In this document: in pieces, positions 54,381 through 63,307 of the stretch
Position numbering within the stretch: the stretch's first letter is position 1
Layout of the letters: each line of letters begins with the position of its first letter
Source: an uncultured Lachnospiraceae bacterium
GTDB taxonomy: Bacteria; Bacillota; Clostridia; Lachnospirales; Lachnospiraceae
Assembly (NCBI GenBank): GCA_946554445.1
Contig: CAMNSD010000019.1
Coordinates: 1-64,000 of the forward strand
Direction: 5' to 3'
Length of the DNA stretch: 64,000 bases
Position numbers and translations under genes: made by a program
Notes under the pieces: generated by a model
The model's input: the letters and a program-made list of their open reading frames with translations, nothing else
Databases searched by the model: none
Told to the model about the DNA's origin: nothing

Positions 54381-56387
54381 CTAGAAAAACAGACCTGCCA
54401 CGTGATAACAGATAAAGGCCGCAAGCCACGCCACCATACACTGCATACACACAATCCCGATGGTCTTCCACACGGATCCCATTTCTCTCTTAATGGTAGC
54501 CACCGCCGCCACACAGGGCGTATAGAGTAACGTAAAGACTAAGAAACTCATGGCGGAAAGAGGTGTAAAGACACTGCTCAGTGTCACTTCCAGATTGGTC
54601 ATGGAAGAACCTGTCAGGACGCCCAGTGTACTGACTACCGCCTCCTTGGCAGTAAAACCGCTGATCAGTGCCGTAGCCGCCCGCCAATCGTTAAATCCAA
54701 GAGGCGCAAACAGTGGCGCAATCAACTTACCGACCATGGCAAGCAGACTTTCCCCCGAATCTGTCACCACATTGAGCCTGCTGTCAAAGGTCTGTAAAAA
54801 CCAGATAATCAGTGTAGCAATAAAGATAATCGTAAACGCCCGCTGCACAAAATCCTTCGCCTTATCCCACATCAAAAGCAGTACACTCTTGACGGAAGGG
54901 AAACGATAATTGGGCAATTCCATCATAAACGGCATGGGTTTGCCGTGAAATACAGTCCTTTTGAGGATTAGTGCACACACAAGCCCCACCAGGATACCCA
55001 GCACATACAAACTCATCATCACAAGCGCCGCATGTTCCTTGAAAAAGGCCGCCGCAAACAGCGCATAAATCGGAATCTTGGCCGAACAGCTGATAAAAGG
55101 AATCAACAATATGGTCATTTTTTTGTCCCGCTCGGAAGACAGCGTCCTCGTGGACATCACCGCTGGCACACTGCAGCCAAAGCCGATGAGCATGGAGACA
55201 AAACTTTTACCCGACAAGCCAATCTTTCGAAGCGGCCTGTCCATCACAAAGGCAATCCGCGCCATATAACCGGAATCTTCCAGAATGGATAAAAAGAAAA
55301 ACAATACCACAATGATGGGCAGAAAACTCAACACGCTGCCCACACCCGTAAAGATACCGTCAATCACCAGACTCTCCACCACCGGATTGATTCCATAATT
55401 AACAAGCGCCTGCTCCACCATGCCAGAGAGCACGTCAATGCCCATACTCATCAGGTCACTTAGAGCCTGCCCAATCACCCCGAAGGTCATGAAGAACACC
55501 ACCACCATAATCAGCACAAACACCGGTATGGCCAGGTATTTGTGGGTGAGGATACTGTCAATCTTCAGACTTCTGATATGTTCTTTACTCTCCTTACACT
55601 TAATGACCGCCTGCGTACAGACACGCTCTATAAACTCATACCGCATATCCGCCAGGGCCGCATTTCGGTCCATCTGGCTGTCCTGCTCCATCTCCACGAT
55701 ACTGTGTTCCATCAAATCCAACTCATTGTCAGACAAATCCAAACGGTTGATGATGTCCTGGTCTCCTTCCACAATCTTGGTGGCGGCAAACCGGGGCGAC
55801 ATCCCAATCCGTTCCGCATGGTCTTCCACCTGATGGCTGACCGCATGGATACAACGGTGTACAGGACCTTTCTCACAAAAATCCGTCACTTTGGGATAGA
55901 TACGCCTAGACGACACCTCTCTGATGGCATTGATCAGATCCTCCACGCCCTCATTCTTTACCGCACTGATGGCAACCACCGGAATCCCCAGCGCCTCCTC
56001 CATCTTTGCAATATCAATGGTGCCGCCGTTGCCACGCACCTCATCCATCATATTAAGGGCCAGCACCATAGGAATATGCAGTTCCAGAAGCTGCAAGGTA
56101 AGATACAGATTTCGTTCAATATTGGTAGCATCCACGATGTTAATGATGCCGTCCGGTTTCTCCTGTAAAATAAAACTGCGGGTGACAATCTCCTCATTGG
56201 TGTAAGGTCTGATGGAGTAAATCCCGGGAAGATCTACTACTGCATTCCCTTTTTCTCCCCGTATCTCTCCCATCTTGGAATCCACCGTCACTCCTGGGAA
56301 ATTTCCCACATGCTGATTGGAGCCAGTAAGCTGATTAAATAATGTGGTCTTGCCACAGTTCTGATTTCCTGCCAGTGCATATATCAT
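54381..56387 (-). CDS. feoB: Ferrous iron transporter FeoB
   Basis: 668 residues. N-terminal G domain with GNQNCGKTT (7-15), switch GNFPGVTVDSKMG, DLPGIYSIRP and NMMDEV; a helical GDI domain to about 265; then two Gate repeats with the conserved GFGCSVPAVMSTRTL and YTPCVAAVATIKRE Cys segments. Imports Fe2+. Follows feoA by 20 bp. Complete, not split. Confidence 0.96.
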   Translation of the reverse strand: MIYALAGNQNCGKTTLFNQLTGSNQHVGNFPGVTVDSKMGEIRGEKGNAVVDLPGIYSIRPYTNEEIVTRSFILQEKPDGIINIVDATNIERNLYLTLQLLELHIPMVLALNMMDEVRGNGGTIDIAKMEEALGIPVVAISAVKNEGVEDLINAIREVSSRRIYPKVTDFCEKGPVHRCIHAVSHQVEDHAERIGMSPRFAATKIVEGDQDIINRLDLSDNELDLMEHSIVEMEQDSQMDRNAALADMRYEFIERVCTQAVIKCKESKEHIRSLKIDSILTHKYLAIPVFVLIMVVVFFMTFGVIGQALSDLMSMGIDVLSGMVEQALVNYGINPVVESLVIDGIFTGVGSVLSFLPIIVVLFFFLSILEDSGYMARIAFVMDRPLRKIGLSGKSFVSMLIGFGCSVPAVMSTRTLSSERDKKMTILLIPFISCSAKIPIYALFAAAFFKEHAALVMMSLYVLGILVGLVCALILKRTVFHGKPMPFMMELPNYRFPSVKSVLLLMWDKAKDFVQRAFTIIFIATLIIWFLQTFDSRLNVVTDSGESLLAMVGKLIAPLFAPLGFNDWRAATALISGFTAKEAVVSTLGVLTGSSMTNLEVTLSSVFTPLSAMSFLVFTLLYTPCVAAVATIKREMGSVWKTIGIVCMQCMVAWLAAFICYHVAGLFF

Positions 56388-56407
56388 GGCTGTTAATCCT
56401 TCTTCCG

Positions 56408-56635
56408 TTAATTTATTTCCGCTACTTCAATCTTTCCTGCATCCTCTTTCCGTATGGTCAATTCATACCCCCGCAGATGAATCTCTATCGGATCGCCCAT
56501 AGGCGCCACCTTCTGCACCCTGACTATCGTTCTGGGAATCAATCCCATGTCCAAAAGGCGGCAGCGCAATTCTCCCTCACCGCCTACTTTGATAATCTTA
56601 ACCTCTTTGCCAATTGCTATCTGATCTAATGTCAT
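56408..56635 (-). CDS. feoA: Ferrous iron transport protein FeoA
   Basis: 75 residues, SH3-like beta barrel; cytosolic partner that supports FeoB. MTLDQIAIGKEVKIIKVGG and LLDMGLIPRTIVRVQKVAPMGDP fit the family. The ATG at 56635 is used; a longer frame opening at a TTG (56674) would overlap the epimerase gene and lacks support. GGGGA lies about 12 nt upstream. Precedes feoB. Confidence 0.93.
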   Translation of the reverse strand: MTLDQIAIGKEVKIIKVGGEGELRCRLLDMGLIPRTIVRVQKVAPMGDPIEIHLRGYELTIRKEDAGKIEVAEIN

Positions 56636-56670
56636 ACTCTTACTTTCCCCGTTATCTATCTGTTTCCATT

Positions 56671-57582
56671 TCAACCTGCATACACATGCTTAAAAGCATT
56701 ATAAGTCCGCCTCATCCCTTCTTCGAACTCGGTATATACCAGGCCAAGTTCTGCCTTACTCTTTTGATTATCGCACAGTTCCGTCTCCGCCTTTACCGCC
56801 GGAAATGGCACCGGAACTCCCTGGGCTGCCGCCTCCGCCAATGACAAGGGCACCTGTGTAAGATTTTCCGTCACTTCCGGATCTGCCACTGCCTGCAGCA
56901 TCTGAAAGAAACTGTCGTAAGTCAGCGTCTGATCCTGACAAAGATTATACGCCTGGCCATAAGCTTTTTCATTCCCCAGACATTTCAGAACCGCCTGGGC
57001 AGCATCTTTCACATAGACAAACTGAAAAGCGCCGTCTGCATCCGTAAAATGCGGCAGAGCATGATTGTGCAGCATCATCTGAATATAGACCGACTCCCTG
57101 GGCGCATAATTATAGGGCCCATAGAGAATGGCCGGCCGCAGCACTGTATAAGGAATCTCCCTTTCTCCACAGACTTCCCGAAGTTCCGCTTCCAGGGCAG
57201 TCTTGCCTGCAATATAGCCGCCTGCTTCTCCCGGCAGCATTCTGTGTTCCAGCGGAGCATCCTCCGCCTTGATCACACCGGTTCCTCTCTCATAAACATC
57301 CACCGTACTGATCAGAATATACTGTCCGATCCTGCCAGGCAGACGTGCGATCATACTCCGCACATCTCCTGCCTCGTAGGCACAGAAATCTACCACCGCA
57401 TCATAATCGCCGGCAGAGACCGTCACTGTCCCGTCATGTCTGTCGCCGGTAATCTGTTTCACCCCGAAATCCGCCATAGAATACGTGCCGCGGTTCCATA
57501 CGGTAATCTCATGTTCCTTGGCCGCCTCCATAACAAACACTCTTCCATAAAAATAACTGCCGCCTATCACCAATACATTCAT
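56671..57582 (-). CDS. NAD-dependent epimerase/dehydratase-family protein
   Basis: 303 residues, extended SDR Rossmann fold. N-terminal NVLVIGGSYFYGRVFV, VDFCAYEAGD, ISTVDVYERG and the active-site YIAGK (YxxxK) are visible; RPAILYGPYNYAPRE binds substrate in related enzymes. It resembles sugar-nucleotide epimerase/reductase-like proteins of unknown substrate. The ATG at 57582 has GAGGG 5-8 nt upstream; the reading frame stays open 87 bp further through a palindromic repeat (57623-57645), which is not likely to be coding. Precedes feoA by 35 bp. Confidence 0.82.
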   Translation of the reverse strand: MNVLVIGGSYFYGRVFVMEAAKEHEITVWNRGTYSMADFGVKQITGDRHDGTVTVSAGDYDAVVDFCAYEAGDVRSMIARLPGRIGQYILISTVDVYERGTGVIKAEDAPLEHRMLPGEAGGYIAGKTALEAELREVCGEREIPYTVLRPAILYGPYNYAPRESVYIQMMLHNHALPHFTDADGAFQFVYVKDAAQAVLKCLGNEKAYGQAYNLCQDQTLTYDSFFQMLQAVADPEVTENLTQVPLSLAEAAAQGVPVPFPAVKAETELCDNQKSKAELGLVYTEFEEGMRRTYNAFKHVYAG

Positions 57583-57622
57583 CTTTTCCCTCAATGCCGG
57601 AGCTCTTTTTGCGAAGACACGC

Positions 57623-57645
57623 GCTGAGAATTTCAAATTCTCAGC
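57623..57645. repeat. Palindromic element in the epimerase leader
   Basis: GCTGAGAATTT (57623-57633) and AAATTCTCAGC (57635-57645) are perfect 11-bp arms around a single base. Flanking GCGAAG and CTGCGA extend a looser symmetry. It lies 41 bp before the epimerase start. Confidence 0.7.
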
Positions 57646-57735
57646 TGCGATTCCCTCAATGTCATTCATTCCAATTTGACCACAACTACATTATCCACCA
57701 TCTTTATATATCCCTTCTGCGGATATTTCTACGAT

Positions 57736-58569
57736 TTATAGAAAGGGATTAAAAAACCGGCTGCCATCCCAAAAGGTCACCACCAAATCCACCACCAGAA
57801 TGATCAGCACAAATCCGATCACAAGCCAGTCGTTTCTCTGCAGTCTGCGCTGTACATACCAGGTGCGCTTCTTTTCCTTCCCAAATCCCCGCAGTTCCAT
57901 GGCATTGCTGACGGTCTCAATCCGATTTAAACTGGACATCACCAAGGGCAGAAGAATCGCCACAGAATTTTTCAATCTGGTAAAAAACTTATCTTTACTG
58001 GAAAGATCGATTCCCCTGGCCTGTTGGGCCTGGCTGATGTTCTGGTATTCTCTCTGTACATCCGGTATGTATCGAAGGGCCAGACTCACCGCATATCCCG
58101 CCCGGTAACTCACCCCGATTCTTGCCAGGGAAGCCGCAAACTCACTGGGATCCGTACAGGCAATAAAGAGGAGCGCCACCGGCACCACGCAGATCACCTT
58201 CATGGTCATATTCAGATGATAGAATAACTGCTGTGCCGTAATCGTATAAGGTCCTGCAATCGTCAAAAGAACATGCCTGCTCTCATAAATCTCCACCCCA
58301 TACTCCGGCGCAAAGAGATACACAAACAGGTTGTTAAGCACCAAAAAAACTGCGGCTAATCCCAATACCACACTGATATCCCGTATCCTGATCTTACTGA
58401 CCTTGAAAATCAGCACACTGATCAATAGCATGCCTATCAAAATTCTCGTATCATAAGTGACCATGGACGCCACGCTCCAGGTGATAAAGAAAATCAGCTT
58501 AGTGGTCCCCGTCAGTTCATGTACCAGACTCTTGCGTTTAATATAACTTAAAATAGCAGCCTTCGCCAT
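57736..58569 (-). CDS. ecfT: ECF transporter transmembrane subunit EcfT
   Basis: 277 residues, about five to six membrane spans. The two coupling motifs of EcfT, QQARGID and ELRGFG, sit in the cytoplasmic helices, and TDPSEFAASLARIGVSYRAGY precedes them. Links the ATPase to the substrate-binding S protein. Starts 52 bp after the ATPase gene. Confidence 0.92.
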   Translation of the reverse strand: MAKAAILSYIKRKSLVHELTGTTKLIFFITWSVASMVTYDTRILIGMLLISVLIFKVSKIRIRDISVVLGLAAVFLVLNNLFVYLFAPEYGVEIYESRHVLLTIAGPYTITAQQLFYHLNMTMKVICVVPVALLFIACTDPSEFAASLARIGVSYRAGYAVSLALRYIPDVQREYQNISQAQQARGIDLSSKDKFFTRLKNSVAILLPLVMSSLNRIETVSNAMELRGFGKEKKRTWYVQRRLQRNDWLVIGFVLIILVVDLVVTFWDGSRFFNPFL

Positions 58570-58621
58570 CTTATCCTCCGCCTTTTCCTTTTATCCTGCC
58601 ACAAATCTTGTGTATATTCTT

Positions 58622-60340
58622 CTATTTTCCCGAACGTTCCCTCTCATTTTCATATCTGATGAAACGCTCCGTAAAACGCTGCGGATCTTCTATCCCGCAT
58701 TTCAGGCTGAGCGTATACAGACTCGTCTCTTTCAGATTGGCCTTCTTTACCAATTCCGGATCATTGAGCACATGCGCCGCCGTGGTATCCGCCAGCAGTT
58801 CTCCCTCGCTGAATACAATGGCCCTTGGCGTATACTCCAGCATCAAATGCATATCATGGGTAATCATCACAATGGTAAAGCCCTGCGCATTTAATTCCTT
58901 TAAGAACTCCATAATCTCCGTATAATGATGATAATCCTGCCCCGCCGTGGGTTCGTCCAGAATAATCATCTGTGGACGCTGCACCAAAATACCTGCGATT
59001 GTCACCCGCTTCTTCTGTCCGAAAGAAAGAGCCGACACAGGCCACTTACGGAAAGGATATAACCCGCAGATTTTCAGTGTCTCCTCCACCCGTTCTTTTC
59101 TCTCTTGTGCCGTCATATTACTGGAAAGAAGCGCCATTTCTACCTCATCCCAGATCATGGGTTTAGAAATCATCTGGTTAGGATTCTGCATCACATAACC
59201 AATCCGCTGCGCCCGTTCCTTGATCGTATCACCGGAAATATCTCTTCCCGCCAAATAAATACTGCCGGAAGTAGGTTTCTCAAACCCACAGATCAACTTG
59301 GCCAGTGTGCTTTTCCCGGCGCCGTTACGCCCCACAATGCTGACCATCTCGCCCTCATTGATCGTAAAGCTGACCTCCCGCAGGTTCATGACCTCCGGTG
59401 TATATCCAAAACTTAAATGCTCCACTTTCAGAAGTTCAGTCTGTTCTTTCTTATCTTCCCACTCTTTCGCCGCGCCATGATACCAGTCCTGCACCATCCC
59501 TATCTGTTTATCAGAGAGTATCAGACTGTCCACATGCTGCGGTTCCAATTCTTCTGTAATAGGAATCCCTGCATACCGCAGAGCTGTCAGATATAAGGGT
59601 TCTCTGATGCCGTGCTCCAAAAGGGCGTTCCCGGCCAGAAATGCCTTCGTGGGCATGTCTACCACAATCTTCCCCTCATCCATCAATACGATCCGGTCCA
59701 CCTTCCTCCACAGTACATCTTCGAGACGGTGCTCTATGATGATCACAGCCGCCCCGGTGCGCTCCTGCACCATGTCGATCAACTCTATGGTCTTCCTGCC
59801 TGCCGCCGGATCTAAGTTGGCCAACGGTTCATCAAACAAAAGCACCTTTACTTCGTCCACCATGACACCTGCCAGACTAACCCGCTGCTTCTGCCCGCCG
59901 GAAAGTTCATGAGGCGCATACTGTAAATGGTGGTCGATATCCACCAGCTTGGCCACCTCGTCCACGATTCTTTTCATTTCATCCTGAACGACACAACTAT
60001 TCTCCAACGCAAAAGCGATATCCTCCCCCACTGTCAGGCCAATGAATTGACCATCTGTATCCTGCAGCACCGTACCCACCGTATGACTCAGTTCAAAGAT
60101 ACTGCTTTTCTCAGGTTCTATGCCTCCCACAGTGAGTTTTCCCGTGCTCTTTCCCGGATAAGCAAACGGAATCAAGCCGTTGATACAACTCCCGATCGTA
60201 CTTTTACCGCTTCCAGAAGCGCCGGCAATCAACACCTTTTCTCCGGGATAGATATCCAGATTGATATGATGCAGGGTAGGCTCGGCCTGCGCCGTATATT
60301 GAAATCCATAATCTTGAAAAGAAATGATGGGTTCCGTCAT
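58622..60340 (-). CDS. ECF transporter fused ATPase (A-A')
   Basis: 572 residues with two ABC domains. First: Walker A GASGSGKST (40-48), LSGGQKQR, Walker B VLLFDEPLANLDP. Second: GRNGAGKST, LSFGQKKR, MIILDEPTAGQD. The second signature LSFGQ differs from LSGGQ, which is common in such fusions. Powers vitamin or metal uptake with EcfT and the UPF0397 S component. AAAGGAG lies 8 nt before the ATG. Confidence 0.94.
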   Translation of the reverse strand: MTEPIISFQDYGFQYTAQAEPTLHHINLDIYPGEKVLIAGASGSGKSTIGSCINGLIPFAYPGKSTGKLTVGGIEPEKSSIFELSHTVGTVLQDTDGQFIGLTVGEDIAFALENSCVVQDEMKRIVDEVAKLVDIDHHLQYAPHELSGGQKQRVSLAGVMVDEVKVLLFDEPLANLDPAAGRKTIELIDMVQERTGAAVIIIEHRLEDVLWRKVDRIVLMDEGKIVVDMPTKAFLAGNALLEHGIREPLYLTALRYAGIPITEELEPQHVDSLILSDKQIGMVQDWYHGAAKEWEDKKEQTELLKVEHLSFGYTPEVMNLREVSFTINEGEMVSIVGRNGAGKSTLAKLICGFEKPTSGSIYLAGRDISGDTIKERAQRIGYVMQNPNQMISKPMIWDEVEMALLSSNMTAQERKERVEETLKICGLYPFRKWPVSALSFGQKKRVTIAGILVQRPQMIILDEPTAGQDYHHYTEIMEFLKELNAQGFTIVMITHDMHLMLEYTPRAIVFSEGELLADTTAAHVLNDPELVKKANLKETSLYTLSLKCGIEDPQRFTERFIRYENERERSGK

Positions 60341-60382
60341 GATCGTTCTCCTTTAATCATCATCCAGGATTTTCCTATAACA

Positions 60383-60432
60383 TAAAAAAAGATAAGCAGA
60401 TTCGGAAAGCCGCCCGCCACCCGAATCTGCTT
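60383..60432 (-). terminator. Intrinsic terminator inside the ECF operon
   Basis: AAGCAGATTCGG (60421-60432 read on the minus strand) pairs with CCGAATCTGCTT (60394-60405), a perfect 12-bp stem, then ATC and seven T residues. It starts 12 bp after the S-component stop and lies before the ATPase gene. Confidence 0.92.
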
Positions 60433-60443
60433 AATATTTCCAC

Positions 60444-60986
60444 TTAATCTTCCTTTGTCAAAGATCCCTTCTTCACCACGGTCTTGGCATAACCAAGCAG
60501 CAACAACGTACCTACCACACCAGTGGTAATGATATTCGATACGGAAGCCATAAGTCCCTGTGCAAACAGTTTCTCAATAGGCTCTGCATAAATCAAAATA
60601 TCCAAAACAGGCGCCACAAGTCCCCATGACAAAAGATGGGCAACTGCCTGTGCTACGTTGAAGAAAATGATTTCCTTCTTGCCAACGCCTTCTTCCACGT
60701 GCATCTTCATGGTTGCGAAACCAACCACAAGACCAAAGAATGCGGAAGCGATAATCCAACTCCACCACGGACCATAACTTGTCGCATCAATCAGCGTATG
60801 ACCGATAAATCCAATCAAAAGACCGGCGATCGGACCAAACAATGTGGCAAAAACAGCCGCCACTGAATACTGCAGACTGATGTTTGTATTGGGCACCGGT
60901 GAAGGAATCGCAACCTTACCTAACACAAAGAACAATGCCGCACCGATGCCGATGGCAACAACGCTTTTTACTGATAACTTTTTCAT
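60444..60986 (-). CDS. ECF transporter S component, UPF0397 family
   Basis: 180 residues, five to six membrane spans. KSVVAIGIGAALFFVLGKVA, PVPNTNISLQYSVAAVFA and GPIAGLLIGFIGHTLIDATSYGPWWSW-like segments are diagnostic of UPF0397. Binds the transported small molecule; the substrate of this group is not established to my knowledge. The ATG at 60986 has GAGGAGG 8-10 nt upstream; the earlier ATG at 61004 overlaps this site. First gene of the ECF group. Confidence 0.9.
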   Translation of the reverse strand: MKKLSVKSVVAIGIGAALFFVLGKVAIPSPVPNTNISLQYSVAAVFATLFGPIAGLLIGFIGHTLIDATSYGPWWSWIIASAFFGLVVGFATMKMHVEEGVGKKEIIFFNVAQAVAHLLSWGLVAPVLDILIYAEPIEKLFAQGLMASVSNIITTGVVGTLLLLGYAKTVVKKGSLTKED

Positions 60987-61065
60987 ATCATTTATCCTCC
61001 TCATATGTAATGATATAGTTTAAAATCCATTCCTATTATAGCCTGTTAATTCTAATCATGTCAAC

Positions 61066-61080
61066 CGAGATTGCATCTCG
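61066..61080. repeat. Short hairpin after the UPF0210 gene
   Basis: CGAGAT-TGC-ATCTCG, a perfect 6-bp stem 63 bp past the UPF0210 stop. No T-tract. Resembles the outer stem of the dispersed two-hairpin repeat and may be a remnant. The rest of 60987-61142 shows nothing else. Confidence 0.4.
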
Positions 61081-61142
61081 CAGCGCAAATCTACTGCCGT
61101 CACCGCGCCACAGATTACAAAGTCATGTAACATAAAAATCTC

Positions 61143-62519
61143 TTAATTCTTAAAGCTATGAATCGGTGCCGGAATCCGCCCGCCTCTGTCCACAAAAGCC
61201 TCGCAGGAGAAAGGATTCACAGGCATAATCGGCGCATAACCGAACAGACCGCCGAACTCTACCTTCTCCCCCACGCCCTTACCGATGGCCGGAATGATAC
61301 GCACCGCCGTGGTCTTTTGGTTTACCATGCCAATGGCCATCTCATCCGCAATGATTCCAGCGATCGTGGTATTGGGGGTATCCCCCGGAATGGCGATCAT
61401 ATCAAGTCCCACAGAACACACACAGGTCATGGCTTCCAATTTTTCCAAAGTTAAGGCTCCTGCCGTCACTGCATCGATCATCCCCTGATCCTCGCTGACG
61501 GGAATAAATGCACCACTTAAGCCGCCCACATAAGAAGACGCCATAACACCGCCCTTTTTCACCTGATCGTTTAAAAGTGCAAGCGCCGCTGTAGTGCCGG
61601 GCGCACCGGCATACTCCAAGCCAATCTCGCATAAAATATCCGCCACACTGTCTCCAATCGCCGGTGTGGGCGCTAAGGACAAATCTACGATACCAAAAGG
61701 AATCCCCAACATACGGGAAGCTTCCTGGGCTACCAGCTGGCCCACTCTCGTCACCTTGAAAGCCGTCTTTTTGATGGTCTCGCAGAGTACCTCGAAATTC
61801 TCACCCCGCACCCTGGTGAGAGCCGTCTTAACTACGCCCGGTCCGCTGACACCCACGTTGATCACCGCATCGGCTTCTGTCACTCCATGAAAGGCACCCG
61901 CCATAAAAGGATTATCATCCGGCGCATTACAGAATACCACCAGTTTCATGCAGTCAGCGCTGTCCTTATCCTGACTGATCACCGCCGTCTCTTTGATGAT
62001 ATCGCCCATCAACCGCACTGCATCCATATTGATCCCCGTCTTGGTGGAACCAAGGTTCACGGAACTGCAGACTCTCTGTGTACTGTGCAAAGCCTCTGGA
62101 ATAGAGCGGAGCAAAAGTTCATCCGCTTTCGTCATGCCCTTGGACACCAACGCCGAATAACCGCCGATCAGATTTACGCCTACCGCCTCCGCCGCCTTAT
62201 CCATGGTCTGCGCCAATGTTACAAAATCCTCTTTGCTCCTGCAGGCCGCACCGCCCACAAGCGCCATGGGCGTAATCGAAATCCTCTTATTGACGATCGG
62301 TATGCCAAATTCTTTCTCAATGGCATCCCCCGTCTTGACAAGGTCTTTGGCCACAGTGGTGATCTTGTGGTAAACCTTCTCGTTCACTTTCGCAAGATCT
62401 GCATCAATACAGTCTAAAAGGCTGATCCCCAACGTGATCGTCCGCACATCCAGATTTTCTTTGGCAATCATCTCGTTTGTCTCAGCCACCTCAAATAAAT
62501 TTATCATCTTACTCTCCAT
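61143..62519 (-). CDS. UPF0210 (PFL) family protein
   Basis: 458 residues, DUF711. Glycyl-radical-fold-like protein of unknown role found widely in anaerobes, nearly always beside the ACT-domain gene seen here. Recognisable: [59 protein letters not shown] and [20 protein letters not shown]. Ends with a Gly-rich [16 protein letters not shown]. Lies 2 bp after the ACT gene, so the pair is translated together. Confidence 0.92.
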   Translation of the reverse strand: MESKMINLFEVAETNEMIAKENLDVRTITLGISLLDCIDADLAKVNEKVYHKITTVAKDLVKTGDAIEKEFGIPIVNKRISITPMALVGGAACRSKEDFVTLAQTMDKAAEAVGVNLIGGYSALVSKGMTKADELLLRSIPEALHSTQRVCSSVNLGSTKTGINMDAVRLMGDIIKETAVISQDKDSADCMKLVVFCNAPDDNPFMAGAFHGVTEADAVINVGVSGPGVVKTALTRVRGENFEVLCETIKKTAFKVTRVGQLVAQEASRMLGIPFGIVDLSLAPTPAIGDSVADILCEIGLEYAGAPGTTAALALLNDQVKKGGVMASSYVGGLSGAFIPVSEDQGMIDAVTAGALTLEKLEAMTCVCSVGLDMIAIPGDTPNTTIAGIIADEMAIGMVNQKTTAVRIIPAIGKGVGEKVEFGGLFGYAPIMPVNPFSCEAFVDRGGRIPAPIHSFKN

Positions 62520-62521
62520 TC

Positions 62522-62794
62522 CTAAATCCGATGCATCTGGTCAAAAATTTCTTCCTTCTGGCATTTGATAACAACTCCAATCTCTTCGCCCAGCTTTTCC
62601 AGTTCGTCCACGATCGCGCCAAAGTCCTTCTTCGTCAGATTCGTATCCACGATCATCATCATATTAAAGAATCCCTGTACGATGGTCTGGGAGATATCCA
62701 GAATATTGATCTGATTATCCGCCAAATACGTGCATACTCTGGCGATAATACCCACCGTATCTTTTCCTACAACTGTGATAATTGTCTTTTTCAT
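62522..62794 (-). CDS. ACT-domain protein, UPF0237 family
   Basis: 90 residues, a single ACT domain: [20 protein letters not shown] at the N terminus and [18 protein letters not shown] in the middle. Probably an amino-acid-sensing partner of the UPF0210 protein. The ATG at 62794 has AGAGGAG 4 nt upstream; a longer open frame to 62890 overlaps the next gene and is not supported. Confidence 0.92.
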   Translation of the reverse strand: MKKTIITVVGKDTVGIIARVCTYLADNQINILDISQTIVQGFFNMMMIVDTNLTKKDFGAIVDELEKLGEEIGVVIKCQKEEIFDQMHRI

Positions 62795-62865
62795 ATGCTC
62801 CTCTTTTCTGTCTATATCGATTATTTGGTTACAAATTTCAATAGTACATAATGCACATAACAATT

Positions 62866-63276
62866 TTAAGGGATTGGCAGGCTCATCCAATCGAAAGTCT
62901 CAATGAGGTGAGCCATAAACTGCTCACCCGCCAAAAAAACCGGGTTCCTATAAACGGCATAAGGTTCCTTTAAAAGCAGTCCGATTCCCATCCCCATACC
63001 CAACAATGCGCAAACACAGTCAAAACAAAATTCCAACATATTGTTCCTTCTTTTGATACACAAAACAAGGCGAATCAAAAACGCTGCCACGATACCTGCC
63101 GGAATAGAACGAATCAAAAGAGGGCTCGCAATCGCCCCTGCTTCGGTATACTCCATGTAAAAGTCTCCCCAGGCGCCCCCGCTCATCCAAAAATCTTCCA
63201 TAACGATACCGCATTCAAAAAAAGCTAAGGACAAAAAGGTGAATACTATTATAATGCCTTTCATATGCTTTTGCAT
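62866..63276 (-). CDS. Small polytopic membrane protein, unknown
   Basis: 136 residues with three or four membrane spans (about 6-23, 47-67, 80-96). AAGGGGG lies 5 nt before the ATG at 63276; an in-frame start at 63324 would overlap the hydrolase gene. No family recognised. Loop KRRNNMLEF separates spans two and three. Lies between the MBL hydrolase and ACT genes, 31 and 71 bp from them. Confidence 0.65.
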   Translation of the reverse strand: MQKHMKGIIIVFTFLSLAFFECGIVMEDFWMSGGAWGDFYMEYTEAGAIASPLLIRSIPAGIVAAFLIRLVLCIKRRNNMLEFCFDCVCALLGMGMGIGLLLKEPYAVYRNPVFLAGEQFMAHLIETFDWMSLPIP

Positions 63277-63307
63277 GCATACCCCCTTGTCTGTACGACT
63301 CACAGCA

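Noticed and set aside
56636..56674. Extended N terminus of FeoA from a TTG at 56674
   Set aside because: It would overlap the epimerase gene and adds 13 residues not seen in FeoA proteins; the ATG at 56635 opens on the family's start.
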